Assembly (NCBI GenBank): GCA_905221605.1
Contig: CAJNDS010002588.1
Span: 137,001-201,000, forward strand
Source of the DNA: Symbiodinium natans
Taxonomy: Eukaryota > Sar > Dinophyceae > Suessiales > Symbiodiniaceae
Length of the DNA stretch: 64,000 nucleotides
Reading direction: 5' to 3'
In this document: in pieces, positions 1 through 12,493 of the stretch
Numbering within the stretch: position 1 is the first letter of the stretch
Layout: each line of letters begins with the position of its first letter
Notes under the pieces: generated by a model
The model's database searches: none
What the model saw: only the letters and a program-made list of their open reading frames with translations
Told to the model about the DNA's origin: nothing
Program-made: the position numbers and the translations under genes

Positions 1-123
1 TCAGCCCAGTGCCTGAGCTGTACCACATTCTCTCCTGAACTTGCAGCTGCTCTAGAAGCAGGCTGCGGGCTCATCAACTGCCTTAAGCTTCGAAAAGGTC
101 GCAGCCGCCGGCAGCTTTCGAAG
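1..123 (+). CDS. candidate exon, 5' end outside window, product unknown
   Basis: Open in frame 1 from the first base of the window through K41. The peptide is Cys- and basic-rich and contains EAGCGLINCLKLRKGRSRR. It ends at AAG followed by a GC donor (gctggc), a donor type used repeatedly by the better-supported genes in this window. Composition is unlike the telomere-derived DNA that follows. No family recognised. An alternative start is the AG at 45-46. Confidence 0.35.
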
Positions 124-3100
124 GCTGGCAGTAGTTCGGCATAGTAACTTTGGTACTCCCCTGCGGGTGCACTGGCCGGAGTGAAGCCCCGGCATGATAG
201 GTTTAGGGTTTAGGGTTTAGGGTTTAGGGCTTAGGGGTTTAGAGTTTAAAGGGTTGTGTCAGGGAGTATTGGGAACCTGCACTCGACTTCAGATCACCGC
301 ATACAAACTTACAGTCACAAAACGCAAAGCGTAACATGACATGGGGGTTTCCGCGGTTTCCGCAATTAGGGTTACCTAATTATTGGGCTCTGAATTATAA
401 GGGGAATCCTACTGGGTGGGAAGCCCTACACCCTAAACTCTAAACCCGACACCCTAAACCCTACTTTCCTGCGCAACTTGGCCCCAGTTGGCCTGACCAT
501 AACCTTCGTGTGCTGGACCGCAGGGGATGTGCTTGGCTTGCAGCTTTGGGGTCTTCCTTTCGAACTACCTGACACTGCTGGTCATTGGTTTAGGGTTTTT
601 GGGGTTTAGGGTTTAGGCAGTCCAGTTGCAAAAAAAGGGTTTAGGGATACTCCAGCCTAGTGTTTGTTCGATGTGAGTTTTTGCTCTGCATACGTGCCCT
701 CGCGTTTGTTCAAAGAGTTCTCAGGATGGACCGACTGTAGGTGGATTAGAAATGAAGTAGATGACATGCTTTGTCGGGGGTATAGGATTTAGGGATGTTT
801 GGGGTTTAGGCTTTATAGCGTTTAAGCTTAGGGATACTCCACAGCAGATGCTGCCGGAAGGATCTCAAGATGTGATTCGAGTTCCGGGCAGAGCGTGCGC
901 TCACCGCTCGTTGTTTCGTCTTGCTCGGAAGATGTGTCCCATATGCTCGCAGTAGGTTCATTAGCCGTTATTATTGCTATTATTATTATTATTATTATTA
1001 CTATTTTTATTACTATGGTGGGAGTTTGGCCAAGACACCATGTTGGCGGGCATACGCAGCCTTTTGAGGGGCATGGCACATCCGGATCGCAGGAGCTGCT
1101 GATTCCGTTACAATCAGCTTGGGATCTGCAGCCTGTAGCGCTTAAGTTTCGAGAACGGGACTTCCCAAAATTATGGTTTCTCTCTTGGTGGCCCCGAATA
1201 GAGTCGACCCTCCTTGGAACGACCCCCACTGAGAAAGGGACTCCTGATTTTCGGAAGCCCGAACGCACTCGCAGCGTGACAGTGGGCTTTGATTGCTCCA
1301 TAGCGCTGTACCTGTGGCCGAAACCCTAAACCCTAAACCCTAAACCCTTAACCCTAAACCCTAAACTCTAAACCCTTAACCCGAAACCCTAAACCCGAAA
1401 CCCTAAGCCCTAAGCCCCAGGCCCTAAGCCCTAAACAAACCCCTAAACCCTCCATTTCGGCCGGTTTCGGAGTATGCGATTCGGGTTCTGTTGGCCGTGA
1501 GTGATGATGTTGGGATGGCCTTGAGGTAGCTATCTTGCTGGTAGCTATCTTGCTGGAGCTGTAGTCTGGGTTATGCCTGGATGACCAAATTAACGGGTTT
1601 AGGGTTCCTAAAATTGGGATCGTGTACCCGATGCTACGGTAATACCTGTTAGATCACGGTTCGGCAGCTCGGATCGCATGAGCAGCAGCTTCCACGAGAA
1701 GTCATCATGGGCTTGCACAAGCCTTTTGTTTTTTTTTTGACAAGGGAGTTTCCGAATTCGCCCCCCCCCCCCCCCCCTCCCGCCCGCTTTATAGCCCTAT
1801 AACCCTATAAATAGAGTTGCAAGTCCTGAAAATAAAGGGGCTCCCGACTGAAGGAAACCCGCACATGGGGCTTGATAGTGGGCTTGATGGCTCCACCTTG
1901 CCCGGAGAAAGGCGTGCTACATCTGTGGGTTTAGGGTTTAGGGCCCATCCGAGGTGGTGAGAGGTGTTCCGAGTCTTCCAGAGCCTTCATATCCTTGCTA
2001 AAGTTTCAGTTGTAGAGGCACGCCTTTTTTCGGGCATGTCAGGGGGAGGCTGTGGGATGTTGCAGTGGCATCGGCCAATCCGTCATTGGCGTTCGGCCAA
2101 GCCTGTGGCAAACCTTCGCAGCTTCCTTGTACAAGCAGCACAGGAAAAGCAAGAGGGATCACCGGATGCCCAAAGCAGTCAGCAATGGTTGACGCACAGA
2201 AGGGACAGGCGTGCGTTGGAGGCTGTCTCGAAAGCCTGGTCATTCTAGGTGCATGAGTCTCCGAAGGTGTCCGTCTTCCTGAGTCCTCCCACAAACCCGA
2301 AACCCTAAACCCTAACACAACGACACTCCTTTTCCAAACGATTCGGGAAGGCGATGGGATGCTGCGAGATAAGCTTTGTGGCAGACCCTATTGCCGATTC
2401 CAGCCGCCACGAGCTGGAAGAGAGAAGCCACAGATGAACGCCAGTCCGCAAAGAAGCGCACAGGGTTTTGAATCTGTGGTCGTGCCTAGCTTAAAAGCGC
2501 CGACTGGACTTAAGCAACTTTCCAGACAGCCTCCGGGCCCAAATTAAACAATCATGGAGCTTAGGGTTGAGGATTTCGGGTTCAGATTTGCCGGTTTCGG
2601 GTTTAGGGCTCCCTTGGCGCCGCTGCGAAAGGCGGTCGCGACCGATTGAGGTGCAGGGGGTCGTGAAAAGGGCTGCTTCATGCAGAATCCACAAGGGAGT
2701 TTGGGGCTTGGGGTTCAGGGCCCATCTAGCTACGCAGACGTTTCTACCGAAGGCCCAAAAGTCCCAGCCCCAACCCCAAAGGCCCCAAAGCCTCATTCAA
2801 GCCCCAGATGTCTGAGTCCTTAGAGCCCAAAGTCTCCAACAGGGTTTGGGTTTAGGGTTTAGGGTTTAGGGTTTGGGGTTTGGGGTTTGGGGTTTGGGGT
2901 TTAGGGTTTGGGGTTTAGGGTTTAGGGTTTAGGGTTTGGGGTTTGGGGTTTATTGTTCAGGGTTTAGCGGTTTAGGGGTTTAGGGGTTTAGGGGTTTAGG
3001 GGTTTAGGGGTTTAGGGGTTGAGGGGTTTAGGGGTTTAGGGGCTTCGGGGGTTTAGGGGTTCAGGGGTTTGGGGGTTTGGGGGTTTTGGGGTTTTGGGGT

Positions 3101-3356
3101 TCAGGGGCTCAGGGGTTCATGCTGGAAGGCTTTGCGAAAGGCTCCACGGCCGATGCCGTAGCTACGCCCATCGTGCCTCGATCACACCGGCTTTGGGCGG
3201 AGGGGGGGGGGGGTCTAGGGTTTAGGGTTTAGGCTTTAGGCTTTAGTGTTTAGGGCTTAGGGTTTAGGGTTTAGGGTTTAGGGTTTAGGCATCAGGGTTT
3301 AGGGTGGTGGGTTTAGGGTTGGTTAGTACATGGGAGTTGCTGGGAGTTGTTTACAG
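124..3356. other. telomere-repeat-rich region, no confident gene
   Basis: Short TTTAGGG or CCCTAAA runs lie at about 200-240, 1323-1437 and 2845-3115. Between them are stretches with exon-like composition. At 469-579 two frames are open and cannot be told apart. At 1451-1525 the frame reads SEYAIRVLLAVSDDVGMALR before a GT donor. An ATT microsatellite lies at 970-1015 and a C homopolymer at 1760-1777. Longer open frames at 895-1329 and 1964-2248 run through microsatellite and repeat DNA and are not accepted as genes. Confidence 0.5.
2845..3115 (+). repeat. TTTAGGG / TTTGGGG / TTTAGGGG variant array
   Basis: About 270 bp of tandem telomere-like units. They change stepwise from TTTAGGG to TTTGGGG, then to the 8-mer TTTAGGGG and then to degenerate forms. 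Variants are clustered rather than mixed, as expected from local tandem amplification. Confidence 0.9.
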
Positions 3357-3483
3357 GTCACTTTCAGGGGTTCCGGGTTGTTCGGTTCAGCTGGTCTACA
3401 AAGGGATGAACAACTGGACCTACCTCGGGTCAGCAATTCCCGCCTACGGGCCATTCTACTCTGCCTTTTGTCTTGGGGGCTAC
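3357..3483 (+). CDS. candidate internal exon, product unknown
   Basis: Acceptor tttacag|G and donor GTTTGA bound 127 nt (1 + 42 codons) that are open in one frame. The frame contains VYKGMNNWTYLGSAIPAYGP, an aromatic, low-repeat sequence unlike the translated telomere repeats around it. The AG|G acceptor matches the rule seen in the identified genes. No family recognised. Confidence 0.4.
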
Positions 3484-4094
3484 GTTTGAGAGAATTGGTG
3501 TGCTAGACCAGACTTTGGAAAGGGTTGTTGGTAGCGATCAGCGCGGCCAAGGAAAATATGTTCAGACCTAAGCCCTCCTGGGCCCCTGAGCCCCCCAAGC
3601 CCCTAACCCTAACCCCGAGCCTAACCTCATAAGCCACCCAAACCCCAAAAAATCCCCGAGTTTAGGGTCTTGGGTTTAGGGTTCAGGGCCAGCCCCAAGC
3701 CCAATCCCAAACAACTCAAAGGCGAAGCGTCCGAAGTCCAAAGCAGCTCCTCCACCGCCTCCACCGAGGACAGCGGGCCTTCATTGAGGGCGTTTGGGGG
3801 CTCTGGTGTGGAATTTGTGGTTTAGGCGGTGTAGGGTTTAGTGTTTGGGTTTGGGTAGTTGGAGGTTTAGGTTTGGGGTTTAGGAGGTTGTCGGGGCTGA
3901 GGGCTTGGGGGTGGGGTATGGGGGTATGTGGACATCCGGGCTCACCCGTGCTCGCAGCGCTAAGCCTTCGAGCCCTACAGCGCTAAAGCCCGCACCCTCG
4001 GACCTTGCAAGCCTTATAGGGTTTCGGGTTGAGGGTTTAGGGTTTTGGGGTTTAGGGGTTTTGGGGCTGAGGCCTCATAGTGGGTTTTTGTGAG

Positions 4095-4171
4095 AGCTCT
4101 GAAGCCCTACGGCCCTCAACCGATTCAACCGCCAAAGCTCCATCCGACGCAGGGGCAAAGGCATTCCCAAG
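4095..4171 (+). CDS. weak candidate exon, Ser/Pro/Ala-rich
   Basis: Open frame reading SSEALRPSTDSTAKAPSDAG. A similar S/P/A-rich segment is at 3957-4010 (AKPSSPTALKPAPSDLASL). They could be linker exons of one gene. Boundaries are not firm because the acceptor is AG|A. Confidence 0.2.
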
Positions 4172-4492
4172 GCATCGCCGGGCTTTTTTGTTCTTTGCTT
4201 TTTTGGGTGGGGGGGGGGGGGGGGTTAGGGGGTCTGGGTTTCGGGTGGAGGCTTTTGGGGTTTTGGGGCTTTGGGTTCGTAGGGTTGAGGATTTTCTTGC
4301 GGCTGTAGTGCTGAATCTGAGCACCATGATCACAATCTTGCTGGTTATCGGCGAGCTGCATTTTTCAGGGCCTTTCTTCAGACAAGTCTCTAGAAGGCAC
4401 GCCCCTCTCACCACCAACTCCCCGCACTGAGCCCAAACACCCAGATGGGTCAGGGCAAATATTTTTCTAATCCCCCAAGAAAGGTACCCCTC

Positions 4493-4579
4493 GGGATGTT
4501 CCCCCTTATATTAACAGTCCTTAATAGGGGATTGTAGTACCCCCCTATTATCATCTCTATTAAGAAGGGGGAACATCCC
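4493..4579. mobile_element. MITE-like inverted-repeat element, family A copy 1
   Basis: Terminal inverted repeats: GGGATGTTCCCCCTT at the left (4493-4507) and AAGGGGGAACATCCC at the right (4565-4579). The AT-rich centre carries TTAACAGTCCTTAATAGGG. A second copy is at 52112-52208 and a partial one ends near 43664. It has no coding capacity, as expected of a non-autonomous element. Confidence 0.65.
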
Positions 4580-4869
4580 AAAGGTCCCCCTACATTCTGG
4601 GTCTGGAACCCCCCAAAGCATCCACTGCAAGAGCCAAAAAGGCATGTGGGGGGCGGGAGGCTGGGTGGCTGCAAATCATGGCCCCTTTCTGACTCTCTGC
4701 TGCCGCGTGCATTCCGTTTATAGTTTAGCCCTAAATCCCAAACCCTATCAGCCTTCAACCCTGTTGCACTCAAACCAACCCTAAACTTAAAAGAAGTAAC
4801 CCTAAACCCTAAACCCCTAACCGTAAAAGCAGTACTCCAGCAAGACTCCCAAGCCGGCAACGGCTGGAG

Positions 4870-4926
4870 GTGGCGGCCCGCCCCAAGGCGTCCACGGCCG
4901 ACGAGGCCTTGGCCTTCCCGATCAGG
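4870..4926 (+). CDS. candidate internal exon, product unknown
   Basis: Acceptor ggag|GTG and donor GTTTGC bound 57 nt, phase 0 to phase 0, reading VAARPKASTADEALAFPIR. Codons are GC-rich at third positions, like the identified exons. No family recognised. Possibly the same gene as the exon at 5294. Confidence 0.35.
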
Positions 4927-5293
4927 GTTTGCTGGTTTATCCTGAACCCTGATGGTTTAGGGTTTAGGGTTTAGGGTTTAGGGTTTCGTGTTTAGGGGTT
5001 TAGGGAAAACCCTAAACTGTAGAGATCTGAAAGCCTGAGCCCTGATGAAGGTGTTCTGGGGACCATTATCCAAAGTGAACTGTTCACTAGCTTGAGGGCT
5101 TGCGGTTCTTTGGAGGCGTGCAGAGATCACAGAGCCTCAAGGAGGTTTTCCGGTAATCGAACCATCCCCCCCCCCCCGCCCCCCCCAAGTCACGAAAGCC
5201 CTACATCCCTGCAACCTTAAACCCTAAACCCTAAACCCTAAGCCCTAAACCCCAAACTCAACCCCCAACACAGGCCCTAAGCTCGGGGCCCAG

Positions 5294-5340
5294 GCTTTCT
5301 TGAGCCCACGCTCGGCAGAGCTTGCCCGCTTCGGCAAGAG
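5294..5340 (+). CDS. candidate internal exon, product unknown
   Basis: Acceptor ccag|GCT; frame AFLSPRSAELARFGK; GA donor (gagggt). Both splice signals follow the usage of the identified genes. A longer open stretch at 5022-5165 (contains DEGVLGTIIQSELFTSLRAC) may be a neighbouring exon, but it has only an AG|A acceptor. Confidence 0.35.
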
Positions 5341-5384
5341 GAGGGTTTGGGGCGGAGGGTTTGCGACCTTTGCGGGGTATAAGA

Positions 5385-5760
5385 AACGGGCCGGAGTAGT
5401 CAATAATTAATAGTATCCCCGTATGGTCCCTTCATAAAGATGCTCGAATGACCCCCCAATACCCCAAACCCCCATTAAGGCCCCTACATTAGGGGTTCTT
5501 TCGCGGGTTAGACCCCTTGGGGGGGGGGGTTTGGGTCGTTGGAGACTTAGGTTTCATGGCGTAGGGTTTAGGGTTTAAGGTCTAGGGTTAGGGTTGGGGT
5601 TGAGGGGCGGGAAGCGCGAACTCGACAACGAGCCTAGTATGGCTCTTAATGGGAATCGGGGAGCTCGGTGCCGTTACCCCCCCCCCCCGTGGCTGAGCAA
5701 AATAGGGTCTATTTAGAAGCTACCGCCTGGGATTATTAATCAATTTTAGCATATCCAAGA
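5385..5760. other. AT-rich dispersed-repeat remnants
   Basis: The segment at 5390-5450 resembles 51690-51770 and, inverted, 60660-60720; it shares a TATGGTCCCTT-like core. At 5705 the motif GGGTCTATTTAGAAGC follows a C-run, the same end sequence as the elements at 14661 and 62379. No gene seen. Confidence 0.4.
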
Positions 5761-5944
5761 CAACCCAGCTACTTCTCCAACAACGTCTCACGCATATGCG
5801 CACTTAGACAACTCATTTCGGACTGATAAATGTTTTGGCTCTTGCAATCTCAGACCCTAAGCCCGGAACCCTGACCACAAATTCGTACACTCTAAAACCC
5901 TACACAAGAAACTCTATACCGTATTTCCTAAACTCTAACTCCTA

Positions 5945-7320
5945 AACCCAGAATCTAGAAAGAAAAGGAGGAAAAAGAAAGAATCATGTGCAGACGTTCC
6001 TGTGTTCCTATCTTCGGAGTTCTTCTATTCCTATCTCTGCTGATTTTTCAGAATGGAAGGAGGGCTTCATTTTCCCTCTCACTTTTCCTTTCACTTTTCT
6101 TTTCTCACTCCAAGCAGAAGGGAGAAGACAAGGGAGAGAGGTGAGAGATAGAGAGCCCCTTACAGCTCAATAAATAGAAAGGTGACAAAAATGGATGAAA
6201 AGATCGCCTGCTTTCATTTCTAAACGGCCTGTCCCCGCCTTCTTTTCTTTGCACAGTGCAGACATAAATAAACACGAAAGAAGAAAGAGGGCCTTTCCCT
6301 ACTATTTCCTTCGCTATCCTGGAATCCTGGTTCGGAAAAGAAAGGAACAGCTACCAGCCCCCCTCCCGACTTTCATCTTTCCATTTCTTTTGTTTCGTCA
6401 CGCTCAAACGGACAGAAGAAGGGCGGCCTCTAGTGTTTCCTCGCCTCCTTCTGCACTGTTATAACTTCCTTTCTTTTCTCTTCTGTTGCTTTGTGTGACA
6501 GGTGCGGGGGCATTTCTTTCACTTTTCCCATCGAAGAAAGGCTCCCTTCCTATCCGCATATTTTCTTTTCTCTTCCTTCCGAAAAAGACTATAAGAGGCA
6601 GGGATAAACAGAATGAAAGAGGAGTCTCCTTTTGCTTTCCGACTACCTTCTCACCACAAAAAGGAACCCTTCTCTTTCTTCCCTTGACTTTCTTTTATCT
6701 TGTTTGCATTCTACGTTTCCCACTAAGAAAATGAGACAATGATGAAGATAAGTGAAGAAAGATCACCTGCCTGCACGCAGGTTCTCGGGAGCTTGTCTCG
6801 ACCGGGCTGTCCCTCCTTTCCCCGCACGTCCCTTCGCTTGTCCCCATTGATCTCTCGCGTCTCTTCCCTTTGCACTCTCTCGCCTCTGGCCCGCCTTCCA
6901 TGCTGAAAATGCTGAAGAGATACGAAAAGAAGAGCTCATGATTCTTTCTCATTTCTTCTTCTTTATCATTCCCATATGAGTAAAGAAGAAAGATTAGGAG
7001 AGAGAGCCCTGCAGCAATTCCTGTTTTGGGCGGAAGAAAAGAAACAAAGAGATAATAAGAGAGAAGAACGAATAAGAAGGTGCCGGGAACGAAGATGGAA
7101 ACTGCTCCTTCACCCTGGTCTATCGCTTCCTTTTCGAATTTTTTCGGAAGGAAGATCGAAGAAGATAGTGGGAAAAAAGGAGTGAAGTGCCCGTAGAAGG
7201 GAGAAAGTGAAAGGGATGCCCCCGCAACTTTCATATTTTGATAAGAATGCAAGCGCCAGCAGAGAAGAAAGGAAGAGAGAATAACGAGGAAAGAGCGGAA
7301 ACCGAGGAGATTAGGAGCCA
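5945..7320. repeat. purine/pyrimidine-biased satellite-like DNA, proximal part
   Basis: Long stretches are almost all purine or all pyrimidine on one strand (AGAAAGGAAGAGAG-type words). Similar words recur in both orientations. Open frames here translate to Phe/Leu/Ser or Arg/Lys/Glu monotony and are not credible proteins. The block is a diverged relative of the duplicated unit that follows. Confidence 0.7.
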
Positions 7321-9626
7321 GGTTTCCCTGATTGATTCTCGTCACTTTTCTCTGTTTTGGGAAGGTAAAGGGCTTTATATCTCCCACCTCTCTCCCTTGT
7401 CTTTTTGGTTGGAGTGAGAAAATATAAAGAAAAGCGAAAGGAAAAGTGAGAGGGAGAAAGAAGCCCTCCTTCCATTCTGAAAAATCTACAGATTTAGAGA
7501 CAGGAATAGGGGACAATATGGAAATGATTCTTTCTTATTTCTTCACGTTGTCTCCTTTCCCTATATGACTCCCTTGCGATTTCCCTTTTGGTTGGAGTGA
7601 GAAGAGACAAAAGAAAAGTGAAAGGAAAAGTGAGAAGGAGAAAGGACGCAGAGATAGGAATAGAAAAACTCAGAAGAGACACAGTCTCAGACAAGATAAT
7701 TTGCTGACTTGTGATTGCGTGGCTGCCTTGGCAAGAGTTGTTGCTGGAATGGCTTTTGGGAAGAAAGTCGGAGGTGCACTTTTCGATCCAGGCGTGTTTC
7801 GCGAGCCGCAGCTTCTGGCCTCCTCTTGCTTGGGCGTGGCCAAGCGCCAGGGAGCAGAAATGCTGCGTTTTTCAAGTTTCAAATTCGTTTCTGTAGTTTC
7901 AGACTAGTTGCAAAATAGTTTCAAAATCCAGTTGCAAAATCGTTGTTAAGGGGAAACTGCGTTTTTCTACGCGCAATTGCAAAACATGCAGGAATCTCTA
8001 GAGGTTCTGGTTTTCAACAAGCGCGGACAGAAATTGCAGCTCCTCCTTAACAGCGATATTTCAACTGGATTTTGAAACTAGTTTGAAACTGACTTGAGAC
8101 TAATTTGAAACTATGGAAACGATTTTGAAACTCGAAACACTACCATATTCCGGACTTTCTGCCCCCCTCCTGGCCCCTCACATATGGCCCTCACGCACGG
8201 GAAGTTGACTTTGGTCAGGCGTGACTAGAGACCAGAGCTTCCGAAAGCTTGCCAATCTCCGGACAGTAGGAATAGAGGAATGTGTGGAAATGATTCTTTC
8301 CTAGTTCTTCATCTTCTTTCTCCTTTCCCTATGTATGAGAAAAGAAGACAGACAAGGAGAGAGCCCCCTGCAATTAGGAATTTCCCCAGAAGAGAAAGCG
8401 AAAGGGATGCCCCCGCAACTTTCACGTTTTTGAGAAGAATGTAAGCACCAAAAGAGAAGAGAAAGGAAAAGAGAATAGCGAGGAAAGAGGCAAGGAAACA
8501 CAGGAGGCAGCCCCTCCGCTTGCTTCTTGAATGAAAAAGACATCGGAGAAATGGAAACATGAAATTGAGAGGGAAGTTGCGCTTTTCCTTGCTGAAGAAC
8601 AAAGCAATTCCAAAGAACATGGAAAGCACAAGGAATGAACTGGGAAAGGTAGGGAAAGGGATTCTTCCCTTTTTTTGCTTTCCTTCAATCTGCGATGTAA
8701 AGGGAAAAGATGCAGCGGACAGGTCTGAAAATACAGGCAGGTGATCTTTTTTCCTTATTGTCATCATTGTCTCTTTTTCTCAGTGGGAAACGTCTCATTT
8801 TCTCAGCGGGAAACGTAAAGTGCAAAAAGATAAAAGAAAGAAAGTAGGGAAGAGTGGGAAGGTTCCTTTTTGTGGTGAGAAGGTAGTCGGAAAGCAACAG
8901 GAGACTCCTCTTTCATTCTGTTTACCCCTACCTCTTATAGTCTTTTCGGAAGGAAGAGGGAAGAACATACGCGGATAGGAAGGCAGCCTTTCTTTGATGG
9001 GGAAAGGAAAGGGATGCGCTGCCCCCTCAATTTTCATGTTGATGGGAATGTAAGCACCGGGAGAGAAGAAAGGAAGAGAGAATAGCGAGGAAAGAGGCAA
9101 GGAAACACAGGAGATTAGGAGTCAGGTTCCGGTGATTGATGTTCGTCTCTTGTCTTCTTTTTGAGAAGGTCGCTTTTGGTTGGAGGAAGAAGTCCGCCTT
9201 CCATTTTGAAGAATCTGCAGAGATAGGAATTGAAGAAATCACAAGAGACACGGATAGAGGACATTATAGACTTGATTCTGTTTTATTTATTCATCTTCTA
9301 TCTTCATTCCCTATATGAACACAGAACAAAGACAAGGAGAGAGAGCCTCCTGCAATTGGGAATTTCCCCAGAAGAGACAAAGTGAAAGGGATGTCCCCCG
9401 CACCTTTCACACTTTTGAGAAGAATGTAAGCAACAGAAGAGAAGAGAAAGGAACTCATAATAGTGAGCAGGGAGGCGAGGAAAGACTGGAGGCAGACCTT
9501 CTTTCCGGTTGAGCAGGACGAAACAAGAGAATGTAAAGATGTAAGTCGGGAGGGAGGCTGGTAGCCGTTCCTTTCTTTTCCGAACCAAAGACAAAGAGGA
9601 AGGAAGGCAGGATAGGTTTCCGTGAT
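7321..9626. repeat. 2.3-kb tandem duplication, copy 1
   Basis: Near-identical to 9627-11787. Matching landmarks are offset by 2294 bases before about 7750 and by 2249 after it, because copy 2 lacks 45 bases present here around 7750-7797. The unit contains purine-rich satellite DNA and one hairpin element (7872-8138). Confidence 0.85.
7872..8138. mobile_element. hairpin element with long inverted arms, copy 1
   Basis: The left arm (about 7872-7957) and right arm (about 8046-8138) are inverted copies. Shared cores include AGTTTCAAAATCCAGTTG on the left and CAACTGGATTTTGAAACT on the right, then GTTAAGG / CCTTAAC at the inner edge. The arms consist of degenerate GTTTCAAA/GTTGCAAA words. The loop is about 90 bp and non-coding. 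Could be a MITE or a structured RNA source. Confidence 0.6.
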
Positions 9627-11787
9627 TGATTTTCGTCACCTCTCTATGTTTTGAGAAGGTAAAGGGCGTTCTATCTCTCACCCCTCTCCCTTGTCTGCTT
9701 GGTTGGAGTGAGAAAATATAAAGAAAAGCGAAAGGAAAAGTGAGAGGGAGAAAGAAGCCCTCCTTCCATTCTGAAAAATCTGCAGATTTAGAGACAGGAA
9801 TAGGGGACAATATGGAAATGATTCTTTCTTATTTCTTCACGTTGTCTCCTTTCCCTATATGACTCCCTTGCGATTTCCCTTTTGGTTGGAGTGAGAAGAG
9901 ACAAAAGAAAAGTGAAAGGACAAGTGAGAAGAAGAAAGGATGCAGAGAAAGGAATAGAACAACTCAGAAGAGACACAGTCTCAGACAAGATAATTTACTG
10001 ACTTGTGATTGCGTGGCTGCCTTGGCAAGAGTTGTTGCTGGTTTCGCGAGCCGCGGCTTCTAGCCTCCTCTTGCTTGGGCGTGGCCAAGCGCCAGGGAGC
10101 AGAAATGCTGCGTTCTTCAAGTTTCAAATTCGTTTCTGTAGTTTCAGACTAGTTGCAAAACAGTTTCAAAATCCAGTTGCGAATTCGTTGTTAAGGGGAA
10201 ACTGCGTTTTTCTACGCGCAATTGCAAAAAATGCAGGAATCTCTAGAGGTTCTGGTTTTCAACAAGCGCGGACAGAAATTGCAGCTCCTCCTTAACAGCG
10301 ATATTTCAACTGGATTTTGAAACTAGTTTGAAACTGACTTGAGACTAATTTGAAACTATGGAAACGAATTTGAAACTCGAAACACTACCATATTCCGGAC
10401 TTTCTGCCCCCCTCCTGGCCCCTCACATATGGCCCTCACGCACGGGAAGTTGACTTTGGTCAGGCGTGACTAGAGACCAGAGCTTCCGAAAGCTTGCCAA
10501 TCTCCGGACAGTAGGAATAGAGGAATGTGTGGAAATGATTCTTTCCTAGTTCTTCATCTTCTTTCTCCTTTCCCTATGTATGAGAAAAGAAGACAGACAA
10601 GGAGAGAGAGCCCCCTGCAATTGGGAATTTCCCCAGAAGAGAGAAAGCGAAAGGGATGCCCCCACAACTTTCACGTTTTTCATAAGAATGTAAGCACCAA
10701 GAGAGAAGAGAAAGGAAAAGAGAATAGCGAGGAAAGAGGCAAGGAAACACAGGAGGCAGCCCCTCCGCTTGCTTCTTGAATGAAAAAGACATCGGAGAAA
10801 TGGAAACATGAAATTGAGAGGGAAGTTGCGCTTTTCCTTGCTGAAGAACAAAGCAATTCCAAAGAACATGGAAAGCACAAGGAATGAACTGGGAAAGGTA
10901 GGGAAAGGGATTCTTCCCTTTTTTTGCTTTCCTTCAATCTGCGATGTAAAGGGAAAAGATGCAGCGGACAGGTCTGAAAATACAGGCAGGTGATCTTTTT
11001 TCCTTATTGTCATCATTGTCTCTTTTTCTCAGTGGGAAACGTCTCATTTTCTCAGCGGGAAACGTAAAGTGCAAAAAGATAAAAGAAAGAAAGTAGGGAA
11101 GAGTGGGAAGGTTCCTTTTTGTGGTGAGAAGGTAGTCGGAAAGCAACAGGAGACTCCTCTTTCATTCTGTTTACCCCTACCTCTTATAGTCTTTTCGGAA
11201 GGAAGAGGGAAGAACATACGCGGATAGGAAGGCAGCCTTTCTTTGATGGGGAAAGGAAAGGGATGCGCTGCCCCCTCAATTTTCATGTTGATGGGAATGT
11301 AAGCACCGGGAGAGAAGAAAGGAAGAGAGAATAGCGAGGAAAGAGGCAAGGAAACACAGGAGATTAGGAGTCAGGTTCCGGTGATTGATGTTCGTCTCTT
11401 GTCTTCTTTTTGAGAAGGTCGCTTTTGGTTGGAGGAAGAAGTCCGCCTTCCATTTTGAAGAATCTGCAGAGATAGGAATTGAAGAAATCACAAGAGACAC
11501 GGATAGAGGACATTATAGACTTGATTCTTTCTTATTTATTCATCTTCTATCTTCATTCCCTATATGAACACAGAACAAAGACAAGGAGAGAGAGCCTCCT
11601 GCAATTGGGAATTTCCCCAGAAGAGACAAAGTGAAAGGGATGTCCCCCGCACCTTTCACACTTTTGAGAAGAATGTAAGCAACAGAAGAGAAGAGAAAGG
11701 AACTCATAATAGTGAGCAGGGAGGCGAGGAAAGACTGGAGGCAGACCTTCTTTCCGGTTGAGCAGGACGAAACAAGAGAATGTAAAG
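9627..11787. repeat. 2.3-kb tandem duplication, copy 2
   Basis: Second copy of the unit starting at 7321, with a 45-base deletion near 10040 and few substitutions, so the duplication is recent. It contains the second copy of the hairpin element (about 10121-10382). Confidence 0.85.
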
Positions 11788-12493
11788 AACTCCTCTTTCA
11801 TTCTGTTTACCCCTACCTCTTATAGTCTTTTCGGAAGGAAGAGGGAAGAACATACGCGGATAGGAAGGCAGCCTTTCTTTGATGGGGAAAGGAAAGGGAT
11901 GCGCTGCCCCCTCAATTTTCATGTTGATGGGAATGTAAGCACCGGGAGAGAAGAAAGGAAGAGAGAATAGCGAGGAAAGAGGCAAGGAAACACAGGAGAT
12001 TAGGAGTCAGGTTCCGGTGATTGATGTTCGTCTCTTGTCTTCTTTTTGAGAAGGTCGCTTTTGGTTGGAGGAAGAAGTCCGCCTTCCATTTTGAAGAATC
12101 TGCAGAGATAGGAATTGAAGAAATCACAAGAGACACGGATAGAGGACATTATAGACTTGATTCTTTCTTATTTATTCATCTTCTATCTTCATTCCCTATA
12201 TGAACACAGAACAAAGACAAGGAGAGAGAGCCTCCTGCAATTGGGAATTTCCCCAGAAGAGACAAAGTGAAAGGGATGTCCCCCGCACCTTTCACACTTT
12301 TGAGAAGAATGTAAGCAACAGAAGAGAAGTGAAAGGAACTCATAATAGTGAGCAGGGAGGCGAGGAAAGACTGGAGGCAGACCTTCTTTCCGGGTGAGCA
12401 GGACGAAACAAGAGAATGTAAAGATGTAAGTCGGGAGGGAGGCTGGTAGCCGTTCCTTTCTTTTCCGAACCAAAGACAAAGAGGAAGGAATGC
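11788..12493. repeat. partial third copy of the 2.3-kb unit
   Basis: The sequence from 11152-11787 repeats here at an offset of 636 bases. The junction at 11787/11788 jumps back inside the unit. Similarity to the end of copy 1 stops near 12493, where unrelated AT-rich DNA begins. Confidence 0.85.

Noticed and set aside
6695-7516. 273-codon minus-strand frame in the purine-rich block
   Set aside because: Phe/Leu/Ser monotony from pyrimidine tracts. It is only partly reproduced in the duplicated copy, has no domain, and lies in satellite DNA.
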